Assembly: GCA_965217685.1 (NCBI GenBank)
Contig: CBDCIZ010000003.1
Span: 124,001-188,000 of the forward strand
Source of the DNA: Aurantimonas sp965217685
GTDB taxonomy: Bacteria; Pseudomonadota; Alphaproteobacteria; Rhizobiales; Rhizobiaceae
Length of the DNA stretch: 64,000 bases
Direction of reading: 5' to 3'
Below, in pieces: positions 35,822 to 45,414 of this stretch. The notes below the pieces were generated by a model. It was not told where the DNA came from. It saw only the letters and a program-made list of their open reading frames with translations, and did no database searches. A program made the position numbers and the translations under genes. Numbering within the stretch: the first letter of the stretch is position 1; the number at the start of each line of letters is the position of its first letter.

Positions 35822-37116
35822 GCGGCATCGCGTCGGCCGGCTGCACGTTTCGAGGCTTTCCTGGGTGCGCCCGTTAAGGCCGAGGTGGACGCCTCCTGGA
35901 GGACGCCGGTCAGAAGCGCGGCCACACGATCGATGCCGGGCTTGGGCGAAAAGGTCTCGCGCACCTTTTCGTCGCCCGCCTCTGCGAGTCTTTCGGCAAA
36001 TGCAGGGTCGTCCATCAGCCGCGCGATCGCAGCGGCCAGTGCCTTGGGATCGCGCTCGGGCACCAGGAGCCCGGTGACACCATCCTCGATCAATTCGGGG
36101 ATCGCCGAGACCCTGGTGGAGACGACCGGCAAACGGTGGGTCTGCGCTTCCATCAATACATTCGGCAAGCCGTCGCGGTCGCCGGAGCGGGCAATGCGCG
36201 AAGGCAGCACGAAAAGATCGCACCTTGCGAGGAGGTCGAAGACCGAGCCGCGGGCAAGGCTGCCATGCCAGCTGATGCGATCCGCGATACCGGCCCTCTT
36301 GGCCTGTTCGTGGAGGGTTTTCGTCAGCGCACCGCCGCCGACATGGTCGAAGCGCCAGTCGCGATCCTTCAGAAGCGTCAGCGCCCGGATCAGGTCGCCG
36401 AACCCCTTTTTCTCGACCGTGCGGCCGACCGAGACGATGCGGAAAGGCGCGTCGTTCCGGCCCCTACCCTGCACCTTTGGGGCGTGCGGCTTCACCTCCG
36501 ACAGGTCGAGCCCGTGATAGACGAGTTCGACCCGCTCGGGATGCGGTGCGAGGCTTTTGAGATAGTCGAGATTGGCAGCCGTGCAGGTGACGCCGAAACG
36601 CGCCGAGCCGAGCTTCTCGGAAAGCTCCCAGGCCGGGGTCGTCCAGATGTCCTTGGCATGGGCGGAGAACGACCAGCCGAGGCCACGGATCAGCGCCGCA
36701 TAGCGCGCCACGGAGGCCGGTGTGTGAAGGTAGTGCGTGTGCAGCCAGCCGATGTCCCCGGGCAGCTCGTGGGCCAGAACGCAGGCCTGGCCGAAGCGGC
36801 GATAGCGGTTGGCCGTGTGGTCGCGTTCGAGATCGGCCGCGAAGACCGCTCGTGCCGCTTCAAAGCCCGGCTGGCGCTCGGCGAAGTCGCGGCCCGCCTT
36901 CACCCGCGCCGGATCGTCCTTGAGGTACTCCGGCAAATAGAGGACGTCCGCCCTGATACGGCGATGGACCGGATGCAGCTTGGTCTCGCCCGGCTGCCGC
37001 AGCGAGACGATCAACGGCGCTAGACCACGTTCCTCGAGCCCGGCGATCTCCTGGGCGATGAAGGTTTCCGACAGGCGCGGATAACCTTTGACGAGGATGG
37101 CGACACGCGCGGACAT
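35818..37116 (-). CDS. Glycosyltransferase family 4 protein
   Basis: The 432-residue GT-B enzyme has an N-terminal acceptor domain (RVAILVKGYPRLSETFIAQE) and a C-terminal donor domain with FRIVSVGRTVEKKGFGDLIR, DLFVLPSRIARSGDRDGLPN and the catalytic-loop NVLMEAQTHRLPVVSTRVSA, followed by GLLVPERDP, all typical of GT4. A basic alanine-rich tail of about 30 residues is added at the C-terminus. ATG 37116 is the family-consistent start; the frame to 37179 adds 21 residues. It is translationally coupled to the deacetylase-like gene, and the pair probably builds a cell-surface polysaccharide. Confidence 0.87.
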   Translation of the reverse strand: MSARVAILVKGYPRLSETFIAQEIAGLEERGLAPLIVSLRQPGETKLHPVHRRIRADVLYLPEYLKDDPARVKAGRDFAERQPGFEAARAVFAADLERDHTANRYRRFGQACVLAHELPGDIGWLHTHYLHTPASVARYAALIRGLGWSFSAHAKDIWTTPAWELSEKLGSARFGVTCTAANLDYLKSLAPHPERVELVYHGLDLSEVKPHAPKVQGRGRNDAPFRIVSVGRTVEKKGFGDLIRALTLLKDRDWRFDHVGGGALTKTLHEQAKRAGIADRISWHGSLARGSVFDLLARCDLFVLPSRIARSGDRDGLPNVLMEAQTHRLPVVSTRVSAIPELIEDGVTGLLVPERDPKALAAAIARLMDDPAFAERLAEAGDEKVRETFSPKPGIDRVAALLTGVLQEASTSALTGAPRKASKRAAGRRDAA

Positions 37117-37342
37117 GGGACGAACCGGGATTTGACGAAGGACAGGCAAACAAGAACTATCAGGCGAACCCGACGGCACGGCAAGCGGCCGATCCGTTGC
37201 ATCTAGGGTCGCAAGTCCCCTGCCCGCAAGTCATCTGCCGGACAAGGTCGGCGCGGCACCCCAAAGTCTTCAACGACAAAGGCTTTTGCGTCATCGAAGT
37301 TTCATTGACAAACGCCACACCATCGAAGCTAACTGACGGGCA

Positions 37343-39490
37343 ATGACGAGGATGGCGATGGACGAAACGACCGGCGGCGACCGGAACGGAACGCGACGGG
37401 TTTCGTGCCATCAGTCGGATACTCGTCTTGCGACCGGCAGGCTGGTTGCTGCGTGTTCGCGTCCAGCATTTCATCTTTTCGCAGCGCTTCTCCTCCTGAC
37501 AGCTTTGGGTTCGCAAGCCAGCGGCCCGGCCTTGGCCCAGGATTTACAGGCGCCGGCCATCGCGACAGCGACGACTGCCGAGCCAGCCGGGACGACGCCG
37601 GTCGAGCCGCACGATGTCCTGAAAGCCGTCGCCGGCGGCGATCTGCCGCCGGTTGCCGAGCGCCTGCCGAAGCACCCGCTGGTCATGCCGGTCGACAGCG
37701 CCTGTCCCGCAGACAAGCTGGGCGGCACGCTGAACATCCTGGCCGGCAGCGCCAAGGACACGCGGATGATGAACTATTTCGGCTATGCGCGGCTCGTCGG
37801 CTACGACCAGAACTACGATATCAAGCCCGACATCGCCGAAAGCTACGACGTCAAGGATGGCCGAAGCTTCACTTTCCATCTGCGCAAGGGCATGAAATGG
37901 TCGGACGGCAAGCCCTTCGACGCTGAGGATTTCCGCTATTTCTGGGAGGACATGGCGACCGATACGAAGATCGCCAAATTCGGAGTGCCGGCCGAGCTTC
38001 TGGTCGAGGGCGAAAGCCCGAAGGTTTCCTTCCCCGACAAATACACGGTCGTCTACGAATGGAGCCGGCCGAACCCGAAATTCCTCGCCTCGCTCGCCGG
38101 CACCGTCCCCTTCGATATCTTCCGGCCGGCGCATTACCTGAAAAAGTACAATCCGAAATATGCCGACCCGGACAAGCTGGCCGCCGACGTCGCGGATTCG
38201 GGTCAGAAGGACTGGGTGGGGCTGCACTTCAAGAAAGATCGCGGCTATCGCAACGACAATCCGAAGATGCCGACCCTGCAACCCTGGAAGCTCGCCACCA
38301 AGCCGCCCTCCGAGCGCCTGATCTTCGCCCGCAACCCCTACTTCCACCGGGTCGACGCGGAAGGCCGGCAGTTGCCCTATATCGACGAAGTGGCGATGAC
38401 GGTCTCCAATTCGTCGCTGATCCCGGCCAAGGTGGCGAACGGCGAATCCGATCTTCAGGCTGCCTATCTCAACTTCCCGAACTACCCGTTCCTGAAGCGT
38501 GGGGCAAAGCGCAGCGGCTACGAGGTGCGCATGTGGAAGGCCGGCGAAGGCTCGCACATGGCGCTCTACCCGAACCTCAACGCCGCCGACCCCGTATGGC
38601 GCAAGCTCTTGTCGACCGCCGATTTCCGCCGCGCGCTGTCGCTTTCGATCAATCGCGACGACATCAACAAGGCGATCTTCTACGGCCTCGCCAAGCCGGG
38701 CGCCAACACGGTGCTGCCGGGCTCCAAGCTCTTCGACCCGAAGCTGCCGATGATGTGGAGCGCCTACGATCCGGCCAAGGCCAACGCCATGCTCGACGCG
38801 CTGGGGCTGAAGCGCGACACGCCCGACGGGCTGCGCCACCTGCCCGACGGGCGCGAGATGCGCATCGTCGTCGAGACCGCAGGCGAGGGCAACGAACAGT
38901 CCGACGTCCTGCAGCTGATCCGCGACGACTGGCACAAGCTCGGCATCGATCTGCTCATCCGCGAATCCCAGCGCGAGATCTTCCGCAACCGGGTGAAGGC
39001 GGGCTCGACGATCATGTCGATCTGGGGCGGTCTCGACAATGGCCTGCCGACGCCGGCGACCGACCCCGACGCGTTCGTCCCCTCGACCGCAGAGCAGTTG
39101 CAGTGGCCGGGCTACGGCATGTGGGTCGAGACCGGCGGCACCGGCGGCGCCAAGCCGGGCGACGGCGAGAACATGGCCGCGCTCAACGAGCTGATCCAGT
39201 TGCGCAAGGATTGGTCGATGACCACCGACTCCGCCGAGGAACGGCGCATCTGGGAGAGGATCCTCGATATCTCGGCCAACCAGGTCTTCACCATCGGCAT
39301 CGTGTCCGGCGTCGACCAGATCGTCGTCGTCTCCGACCGCTTGAAGAACGTACCCGAGCGCGGCGTCTATAATTTCGATCCCGGAGCCCAGTTCGGCATC
39401 TACCACCCCGACACGTTCTGGTTCGGCTGCGGCGGCGAGATCGCCGATGCGTCGCACGAATCGAAGCCAGCGGCGACCGCAATCAAATGA
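37343..39490 (+). CDS. Extracellular solute-binding protein family 5 (ABC importer)
   Basis: The 715-residue periplasmic binding protein has a long N-terminus, a hydrophobic signal core (FHLFAALLLLTALGSQASG, about residues 44-62) with cleavage near ALAQD, and the SBP_bac_5 fold. The fold includes PDIAESYDVKDGRSFTFHLR, KGMKWSDGKPFDAEDF and the later RRALSLSINRDDINKAIFYG. It would bind a peptide, oligosaccharide or related solute for the two permeases that follow. ATG 37358, with GAGG seven bases upstream, is as plausible a start as 37343. Cysteines near both ends (SACPAD, FGCGGE) might pair. Confidence 0.88.
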   Translation: MTRMAMDETTGGDRNGTRRVSCHQSDTRLATGRLVAACSRPAFHLFAALLLLTALGSQASGPALAQDLQAPAIATATTAEPAGTTPVEPHDVLKAVAGGDLPPVAERLPKHPLVMPVDSACPADKLGGTLNILAGSAKDTRMMNYFGYARLVGYDQNYDIKPDIAESYDVKDGRSFTFHLRKGMKWSDGKPFDAEDFRYFWEDMATDTKIAKFGVPAELLVEGESPKVSFPDKYTVVYEWSRPNPKFLASLAGTVPFDIFRPAHYLKKYNPKYADPDKLAADVADSGQKDWVGLHFKKDRGYRNDNPKMPTLQPWKLATKPPSERLIFARNPYFHRVDAEGRQLPYIDEVAMTVSNSSLIPAKVANGESDLQAAYLNFPNYPFLKRGAKRSGYEVRMWKAGEGSHMALYPNLNAADPVWRKLLSTADFRRALSLSINRDDINKAIFYGLAKPGANTVLPGSKLFDPKLPMMWSAYDPAKANAMLDALGLKRDTPDGLRHLPDGREMRIVVETAGEGNEQSDVLQLIRDDWHKLGIDLLIRESQREIFRNRVKAGSTIMSIWGGLDNGLPTPATDPDAFVPSTAEQLQWPGYGMWVETGGTGGAKPGDGENMAALNELIQLRKDWSMTTDSAEERRIWERILDISANQVFTIGIVSGVDQIVVVSDRLKNVPERGVYNFDPGAQFGIYHPDTFWFGCGGEIADASHESKPAATAIK

Positions 39491-40485
39491 TCCGCTATCT
39501 CGCGAGCCGCCTCGTCACCATGGCCTGGACGCTCCTGGCGATCAGTGTGTTGATCTTCGTCATCATCCAGCTGCCGCCCGGCGACTACCTCACCAGCTAC
39601 ATCGCCGAGATCCAGGCCCAGGGTGAGAAGGTCACGTCCGACAAGATCGCCTTCCTGCGCGAGCAATACGGCTTGGACAAGCCGCTCTGGCAGCAATATC
39701 TCGTCTGGGTCACCGGCCTCTTACACGGCGATCTCGGCTTTTCCTTCGAGTACAACCAGCCGGTCGCCGACGTGATCGGCGAGCGCATACCGCTGACGCT
39801 GCTGCTCAATTTCGCGACCGTCCTGTTCGTCTATCTGGTCTCGTTTCCGATCGGCATCTATTCGGCGACCCACCAATATTCCTGGGGCGACCACGGCTTG
39901 TCCTTCATCGGATTTTTAGGCCTTGCGACGCCGAATTTTCTGCTCGCGCTGATCCTGCTCTATCTTGCGAACGTCTGGTTCGGCACGTCGATCGGCGGAT
40001 TGATGGATGCGCGGTACATCGATGCGGACTGGTCGATGGGCAAGATCGGATCGGTCCTGTCGCATCTGTGGGTGCCGGTCATCGTTATCGGAACTGCGGG
40101 CACGGCCGGCATGATCCGGCGCCTGCGCGCCAATCTCCTCGACGAATTGAACCGGCAATATGTCGTGACGGCCCGGGCCAAGGGTTTGACGGAACGCCAG
40201 CTCCTGCTGAAATATCCGCTGCGCATGGCCCTCAACCCGTTCGTCGCCGATTTCGGCACGCTGCTGCCGCAGATCGTCTCCGGCTCGGTGATCATTTCGG
40301 CGGTGATGAGCCTGCCGACCACCGGGCCGATGCTGCTCTCCTCGCTGCGCAGCCAGGACATGTTCCTTGCCGGCTCGTTCCTGATGTTCCTGGCGACCCT
40401 CACCGTCGTCGGCATGTTCGTCTCCGATATCCTTCTGGCCCTCCTCGACCCACGCATCCGTCTCGGCAAGAGCGCCGCGCGATGA
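39487..40485 (+). CDS. ABC transporter permease, DppB/OppB type
   Basis: The 332-residue permease begins MIRYLASRLVTMAWTLLAIS, the usual DppB N-terminus, with the periplasmic segment ending YGLDKPLWQQYLVWVTGLLH. The cytoplasmic EAA-like loop reads VTARAKGLTERQLLLKYPLR, the ATPase docking site. Six membrane helices are visible. It overlaps the binding-protein gene by four bases (ATGA) and is followed by the DppC-type partner. The ATPases are not encoded nearby. Confidence 0.9.
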   Translation: MIRYLASRLVTMAWTLLAISVLIFVIIQLPPGDYLTSYIAEIQAQGEKVTSDKIAFLREQYGLDKPLWQQYLVWVTGLLHGDLGFSFEYNQPVADVIGERIPLTLLLNFATVLFVYLVSFPIGIYSATHQYSWGDHGLSFIGFLGLATPNFLLALILLYLANVWFGTSIGGLMDARYIDADWSMGKIGSVLSHLWVPVIVIGTAGTAGMIRRLRANLLDELNRQYVVTARAKGLTERQLLLKYPLRMALNPFVADFGTLLPQIVSGSVIISAVMSLPTTGPMLLSSLRSQDMFLAGSFLMFLATLTVVGMFVSDILLALLDPRIRLGKSAAR

Positions 40486-40522
40486 GGCGAGTCAAAACGG
40501 CACGGCCGGAAAGTCGCCGACC

Positions 40523-41698
40523 ATGAGCCAGGTCACGATCCGCGACGCCGAGCCCTATTTCGTCTCCGACGAGCCCTTCGACTCGGAGGCGACCGTTGCC
40601 GAGGGCTCCATCGTCTCGGCCAAATATCAGGCGGCATCTCAGTCGAAGCTAATCTGGTGGCGGTTCCTGCGGCACCGGCTGGCGGTGATCTCGCTGGCGT
40701 TCCTGGTCGTCGCCTACGCCTCGATCTTCATCGTCGAATTCCTGGCGCCCTACGGTCTTTCGGCCCGACACACGGACGAAATCTTCGCACCCCCGCAGCG
40801 TGTCCATCTCTTCCACGAGGGGCGTTTCGTCGGTCCGTTCGTCTATCCGCTCGACTACCATCTCGATCTCGACATGCTGCAGCGGGACTACAAGGAAAAC
40901 ACCGCCAAACCGCTGCCGCTGCGCTTCTTCTGCTCGGGCGACCCTTACGAGTTCTGGGGATTTTTCACCGGCGACACCCATCTCGTCTGCGCGCCGGAGG
41001 GCGGCACGCTGTTCCTGCTCGGAACCGACCGGCTGGGGCGCGATCTCTTTTCACGCATCCTCTATGGCGCCCGCATCTCGCTGACCGTCGGGCTCGTCGG
41101 CGTTACCTTGAGCTTTATCCTCGGGATCACCATCGGCGGGCTCGCGGGATATTTCGGCGGCTGGATCGACGCGGTCGTTCAGCGCGTGACCGAGATCCTG
41201 CGTTCGCTGCCGGAGCTGCCACTGTGGCTGGCACTGTCGGCGGCGCTGCCGGTGACATGGAGTCCGCTGCTGATCTATTTCGGCATCACGCTGATCCTCG
41301 CCCTTCTCGACTGGCCGGGGCTCGCCCGCGCCGTGCGCTCGAAGCTCTTCGCGCTGAGGGAAGAGGATTTCGTCGTCGCGGCCGAAATGCTGGGCGCGAG
41401 CCCACGGCGGATCATCTTCCGGCATCTTCTGCCGAATTTCATGAGCCACCTCATCGCCTCGGCGTCGCTGTCGATCCCGACGATGATCCTCGCCGAGACG
41501 GCGCTTTCCTTCCTTGGCCTCGGCCTGCGCCCGCCGATCACCTCCTGGGGCGTGCTCCTGTCGGAAGCCCAGAACATCGAGGCGGTGGCGCTCTATCCGT
41601 GGCTGCTGATCCCGATGGTGCCGGTGATCTTCACGGTGCTCGCCTTCTCCTTCGTCGGCGACGGCCTGCGCGACGCGGTCGATCCGCAGCATCACTGA
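40523..41698 (+). CDS. ABC transporter permease, DppC/OppC type
   Basis: The 391-residue permease has a cytosolic N-terminus of about 50 residues, a first helix HRLAVISLAFLVVAYASIFI, and then an unusually long periplasmic insertion before GTDRLGRDLFSRILYGARIS, the start of the family's core. The EAA loop is VVAAEMLGASPRRIIFRHLL, and PTMILAETALSFLGLGLRPP is typical of this group. It completes the SBP-permease-permease set. It converges 28 bases later on the antiporter operon. Partner ATPases must be supplied from another locus. Confidence 0.9.
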   Translation: MSQVTIRDAEPYFVSDEPFDSEATVAEGSIVSAKYQAASQSKLIWWRFLRHRLAVISLAFLVVAYASIFIVEFLAPYGLSARHTDEIFAPPQRVHLFHEGRFVGPFVYPLDYHLDLDMLQRDYKENTAKPLPLRFFCSGDPYEFWGFFTGDTHLVCAPEGGTLFLLGTDRLGRDLFSRILYGARISLTVGLVGVTLSFILGITIGGLAGYFGGWIDAVVQRVTEILRSLPELPLWLALSAALPVTWSPLLIYFGITLILALLDWPGLARAVRSKLFALREEDFVVAAEMLGASPRRIIFRHLLPNFMSHLIASASLSIPTMILAETALSFLGLGLRPPITSWGVLLSEAQNIEAVALYPWLLIPMVPVIFTVLAFSFVGDGLRDAVDPQHH

Positions 41699-41726
41699 GC
41701 CTGGGCCGCGTCAAACGCTGGCGGGC

Positions 41727-43619
41727 TCAGGCCCTCCACATCACCACGGCCATCAGAAGCGTAAAGCCGGCGACGAGCCACAGGACATAGTCGTTGATCG
41801 TCCCGTCATGGGCAAGCCGCAGCTTGGCGATCGGCCAGGCGACGAAGCGGCGAGCGCCTTGCGGCCAGGGCAGACGGAGCACCTGCCAACCAATCGGCAC
41901 GAGCAGCGTCGCGGCGGCGATCTTCAGCGACGTCGCGATCTCCGGCAGATCCTCGCTGCGCAGCGGGCGGCTCGTCATACTGCCGTCGAGCAACGCCGCC
42001 TGATAGGCGCGGCCATCGAGCAGCGCAGCGGCGAACTGGCGGGCGCGACCGACGATCTCCGGCACGAACGGCACGAGAGCCGCGAATAGCAACAGGCCGA
42101 TTGGCGCGAGGATGAGTGTCGGGGGAATGCTCGCTGTCACCCGCGCCTCGGTCTCGGCCGCAGTTCGGGCATCGGTCGCGCGCTGGTCCTCCTGTTCGTC
42201 GGCCATCGGATCGAAGCGCTCGCGCTTGCCGCGCGGCACCGGTGGCCCTTCCGGCGCAGGGCCGAGTCCAAGAAAGCCGTGCAGCACCGCGTGCAGCACG
42301 GCGCCACCGGTGAGAACGGCGGAAGCGACGAGGCTGACGAGAAGCCAGTCGCCGGCACGCCCGGCCGGCAGCGCGTGCTCGATCAGAATCTTGCCCGGCC
42401 ACAAGCCGAAGGGCGGACAACCGGCAAGCGCCAGACCCCCGGCGAGGATCGGCAGGGCGACCCAGAAGCTGCCGTCGATTCGGGTACGCAGCTCGTAGAT
42501 GTCGACGGTGCCGAAGCGGTGCAGCAGCACACCGGCGAGCAGGAACAGCGCCGCCTTCACCAACCCCTGGGAGAGAACGTAGAGTCCCGCACCGGCGAGT
42601 GCCCCCTCACCCGCGCCCGAGCCGATGAGACCGATCGCGATCAGCGCGACGCCCATATGCGAAACGGTGGAGAACGCCAGCAACCGCTTGAAGTCGACCT
42701 GGACGATGGCAAGCAGGCCGCCGACCCAGAGCGTGGCAACGCCGAGCCCGATGAAAAGGGCCGAGAAGGCGCCGCCGACCCCGCCAGCCATCGGCCCCAC
42801 GATGACGCCCATCAGGCGGGCGAGCCAATAGGCGGCGACGGTCGTCATGACGCCGGAGGAGAGCGCGGCCACCGGCGAGGGCGAGGCCGTTTCTGCATCG
42901 GCAATCCAGAACTGCATCGGCACGGCCGCAAGCTTCAGGAGCAGGCCGCCAACCACCATGGCAAGGCCGATCGAGGCCAGCGGACTCGACTGGCCGGCGA
43001 GCGTGCGCGAGATGGCGGCAAGATTGAGCGCGCCGGTGCCGGCATAGATCGTGGCGATGCCGACCATCATCAATAGACTTGCGATCGAGCCGAGAATGGC
43101 AAAGTTGAAGGCGCCGGCCAGCGCATCCTCGTCCTCGACATTGAAAGCCGTCAGCGCATAGGCGATGACGCTCATCAGTTCGAAGGCGACGAACATGGTG
43201 AAGAGATCGGCGGCCATGACCAGGGCCGTCATCGCGCCGAGCAGCACCAGGAGCATGGTGTGGAAATATTCCTCCAGCACCTTGAAATAGCGCCAGGCAT
43301 AGAGGGTGACGGCAACGAAGATCAGTCCGACGACCGACAGCACCGCCGCGGCCGGCGGGTCGACATAAAGGGCGATGCCGGGAACAACGCCGTCGCGCGG
43401 CGAACCGCCCGACAGCCAGTGAGCGACCGGCACGCCCGAAGTGGTCTCGATCAACAGCCAGATCGAGGCGCCGACCGATACAAGGGTCGTCGCCAGCATG
43501 ATCGCATCGCGCGCGAGGCGCGGCATCAGGCTGGCAAAAGTCACCATCAGCGCGGCAACGAGCAGCGGCAGGCCGACGGATGCAGGCAGCAGGGCCGAGA
43601 GCCAGGGATCGCCCGTCAT
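41727..43619 (-). CDS. Cation/H+ antiporter subunit D (MnhD/MrpD, NuoN-like)
   Basis: The 630-residue, multi-helix protein has the proton-pumping core of complex I-type antiporters: FTMFVAFELMSVIAYALTAF with a conserved glutamate on helix 5, then LLLKLAAVPMQFWIADAETA (lysine on helix 7) and LLAFSTVSHMGVALIAIGL. A polar loop with acidic and basic clusters (FDPMADEQEDQRATDARTAA) precedes C-terminal helices. ATG 43619 overlaps the subunit C stop codon (ATGA). It is the last and largest gene of the operon and probably the main proton-moving subunit here, since no MnhA-type gene is present. Confidence 0.88.
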   Translation of the reverse strand: MTGDPWLSALLPASVGLPLLVAALMVTFASLMPRLARDAIMLATTLVSVGASIWLLIETTSGVPVAHWLSGGSPRDGVVPGIALYVDPPAAAVLSVVGLIFVAVTLYAWRYFKVLEEYFHTMLLVLLGAMTALVMAADLFTMFVAFELMSVIAYALTAFNVEDEDALAGAFNFAILGSIASLLMMVGIATIYAGTGALNLAAISRTLAGQSSPLASIGLAMVVGGLLLKLAAVPMQFWIADAETASPSPVAALSSGVMTTVAAYWLARLMGVIVGPMAGGVGGAFSALFIGLGVATLWVGGLLAIVQVDFKRLLAFSTVSHMGVALIAIGLIGSGAGEGALAGAGLYVLSQGLVKAALFLLAGVLLHRFGTVDIYELRTRIDGSFWVALPILAGGLALAGCPPFGLWPGKILIEHALPAGRAGDWLLVSLVASAVLTGGAVLHAVLHGFLGLGPAPEGPPVPRGKRERFDPMADEQEDQRATDARTAAETEARVTASIPPTLILAPIGLLLFAALVPFVPEIVGRARQFAAALLDGRAYQAALLDGSMTSRPLRSEDLPEIATSLKIAAATLLVPIGWQVLRLPWPQGARRFVAWPIAKLRLAHDGTINDYVLWLVAGFTLLMAVVMWRA

Positions 43620-44017
43620 TTGCGCTTCATCCGCAGCGCTTCGGTCGAGATCGTGCCCTTGCGGCGATGAATTTGCAGCACCAGCGCCAGGAGCAGGCCG
43701 GTGATGCCGGCGCCGACGACGATGTCGGTGAGGCACAGCGCCTGGACGAGGCCATCGACGACGATGGTGTCCGGCGGCCGGTCGAAGAAGATCGGCGCCT
43801 CGCCGCCTCGCGTGTAGCCGATAGCGACGAAGAGCAGATAGGTCGCCGACTGCAGCACCGTCAGGCAGGCGACCATGTGGACGAGGTTGCGGCTTGTCAC
43901 GAGCCCGTAGAGCGCGATCACCGCGAGCCAGCCGGCGACCAGATAGGGCAGCCAGCGCATGGCGGCGCCCGACAACCCGGTCGTCAGCACCGCCGCGTCG
44001 ATTCCGCCCGTTTCCAT
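43616..44017 (-). CDS. Cation/H+ antiporter subunit C (NuoK-like)
   Basis: The 133-residue, three-helix protein has the NuoK/MrpC pattern. A middle helix reads LVHMVACLTVLQSATYLLFV, and the last helix is reached after VQALCLTDIVVGAGITGLLL with the typical DPLVQALxLTxIVI-like motif. It ends with a basic tail. GGGGAGGG lies just upstream of ATG 44017. The overlap with subunit D shows coupling. Its partner subunits form the membrane antiporter complex. Confidence 0.88.
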   Translation of the reverse strand: METGGIDAAVLTTGLSGAAMRWLPYLVAGWLAVIALYGLVTSRNLVHMVACLTVLQSATYLLFVAIGYTRGGEAPIFFDRPPDTIVVDGLVQALCLTDIVVGAGITGLLLALVLQIHRRKGTISTEALRMKRK

Positions 44018-44039
44018 CACTGTCCCTCCCCGCGCATGG

Positions 44040-44804
44040 TCATCCTTCGGTCGACGCCGCCTTGCCCGCCGATTCCGCGTCGTGAACCTCACGCAGATAC
44101 TCCTTGAAGAGGAGGGCATAGCCGGCCGAGACTTCGATCGCGACAGCCAGATTGACGAGGAGAATCGTGCCGCCGGAGATCAGGTCGTGCGTCCTGCCGA
44201 GCGGCAGAAAATTGCCCAGGAAGCTCGACCCGAAGATCAGACCGAGAAAGCCGATGACGACGAAGAGACCGGCGCCGGCGGAATCGGCGATCTTGACGAG
44301 AAGATCGGGCGAAATGCGCTCGAAGGCCTCGCGGCTGGTGACGAGATAGACGGTGAGCAGCGCCGTGCCGAGGATCGCACCGCCCTGGAACCCGCCGCCC
44401 GGCGTCAAATGCGCATGGGCGATCAGCGAGACAGCAAGCGCGACGATCATGCCGATCCAGGCGATACCGACGAGGTTGACCGCGTCGGAGCGCTCGACCG
44501 CCCGCCCGCCCTTGCGGGCCGCGGTTTTCTCATCGTGAGAGTCCAGCGTGTTGCGCAGGAGGATTGAAACCGAGGTGATGCAGGTGAAGAAGATGAACTC
44601 CTCCAGCATCGTGTCGAAGCCGCGATAGCCGAAAGAGATGGCGGTGACGACATTGGTGATGTGGAAATCGGGAACGGTCGCGGCGGCATAAACGTCGGCG
44701 AGGCTTCCAAGCGGCGAGCCGAAGGCGGGCAGCTTGACGAGGGTCATGAACAGAACCACGGCGAAGGCTGAAAGCGTTGCGAAGGTGACGAGGCGGCGCA
44801 TCAT
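44040..44804 (-). CDS. Cation/H+ antiporter subunit B (MnhB), with MbhE-like N-terminus
   Basis: The 254-residue protein joins two parts. The N-terminal 95 residues (FGYRGFDTMLEEFIFFTCIT and SVSILLR) resemble the MbhE/MnhA C-terminal piece. The remaining part is a classic MnhB domain: AHAHLTPGGGFQGGAILGTA with the HxTPGGGFxGG motif, then DSAGAGLFVVIGFLGLIFGS and GGTILLVNLAVAIEVSAGYA. Two ATG codons (44804, 44801) are adjacent; the second overlaps the DUF4040 stop. In standard Mrp operons the first part belongs to the MnhA protein, so this is a split arrangement. Confidence 0.85.
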   Translation of the reverse strand: MMRRLVTFATLSAFAVVLFMTLVKLPAFGSPLGSLADVYAAATVPDFHITNVVTAISFGYRGFDTMLEEFIFFTCITSVSILLRNTLDSHDEKTAARKGGRAVERSDAVNLVGIAWIGMIVALAVSLIAHAHLTPGGGFQGGAILGTALLTVYLVTSREAFERISPDLLVKIADSAGAGLFVVIGFLGLIFGSSFLGNFLPLGRTHDLISGGTILLVNLAVAIEVSAGYALLFKEYLREVHDAESAGKAASTEG

Positions 44805-45052
44805 TCTTCGGTCGCACCGGATATCCGGTTGATGACGAGGACGAAGAGCACCGGCACCGCTGCCGAACCGACAGCGAGCTGCGCGAGCGCCAGGTCCGGT
44901 GCCTTCAATGCCAGGAAGACCAAGGTCTGGATCAGCCCGAAGAGCGACAGGACGATTGCCTGCACCCGCAGGCGCCGCACGAGGACCACGGCGGTGCCAC
45001 CGGCCCCGACGAGCAAGAGGCTTGCCATGAGGAAGATGTCGCTCGCGCTCAT
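44801..45052 (-). CDS. DUF4040 (MbhD-like) antiporter subunit
   Basis: The 83-residue, three-helix protein has the DUF4040/MbhD signature: LRVQAIVLSLFGLIQTLVFL and the closing APDLALAQLAVGSAAVPVLF, where the PDLALTQ-like motif is a hallmark. In Mrp antiporters this domain is usually fused inside MnhA; here it is a separate gene, as in membrane-bound hydrogenase-type modules. ATG 45052 overlaps the MnhG stop by four bases. Confidence 0.82.
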   Translation of the reverse strand: MSASDIFLMASLLLVGAGGTAVVLVRRLRVQAIVLSLFGLIQTLVFLALKAPDLALAQLAVGSAAVPVLFVLVINRISGATEE

Positions 45053-45414
45053 CGGAACACCCCGAGCATCGGCAGGAACGCGAGGAGCCGAGCGAAGCGG
45101 CCCCGGCGCGGCGCGGCGACGGTCTTTCGCCGGCGCTTGCGGATCGCGGCCGCGGCGGCGATGCGGTGCCCCCCGACGGCCCCTGAGACCGCCAGCAAAA
45201 GGAAAAGCACGACCAGTTGCAAGCTCGCGACACCGGGTGGCCGCGACAGGGCCGCAGCCAACGCGATACTTGCTGCGGCCAAGCCGCTCGGGATCGAGCC
45301 ATAGAGCAGCATGGCGAAGACCTCGCGGGACAGCGCCATGCCGGCCACGGCAACGACGATGGCGGCGGCGCCGAGGGTTATGAGCACGGCGACCGCGATC
45401 TCGACGGCCGTCAT
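45049..45414 (-). CDS. Cation/H+ antiporter subunit G (MnhG)
   Basis: The 121-residue, three-helix protein follows the MnhG pattern: a first helix VAVLITLGAAAIVVAVAGMA, MLLYGSIPSGLAAASIALAA where the family has a D/R-x-Y-x-R-xH segment, and LQLVVLFLLLAVSGAVGGHR with a downstream histidine. The C-terminus is strongly basic (IRKRRRKTVAAPRRGRFARL), longer than usual. It overlaps both neighbours by four bases. Confidence 0.8.
   Translation of the reverse strand: MTAVEIAVAVLITLGAAAIVVAVAGMALSREVFAMLLYGSIPSGLAAASIALAAALSRPPGVASLQLVVLFLLLAVSGAVGGHRIAAAAAIRKRRRKTVAAPRRGRFARLLAFLPMLGVFR

Noticed and set aside
37544..39457. 637-residue open frame on the minus strand
   Set aside because: It lies wholly antisense to the binding-protein gene, is His/Arg/Asp-rich and has no domain character. 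It is a by-product of high GC.
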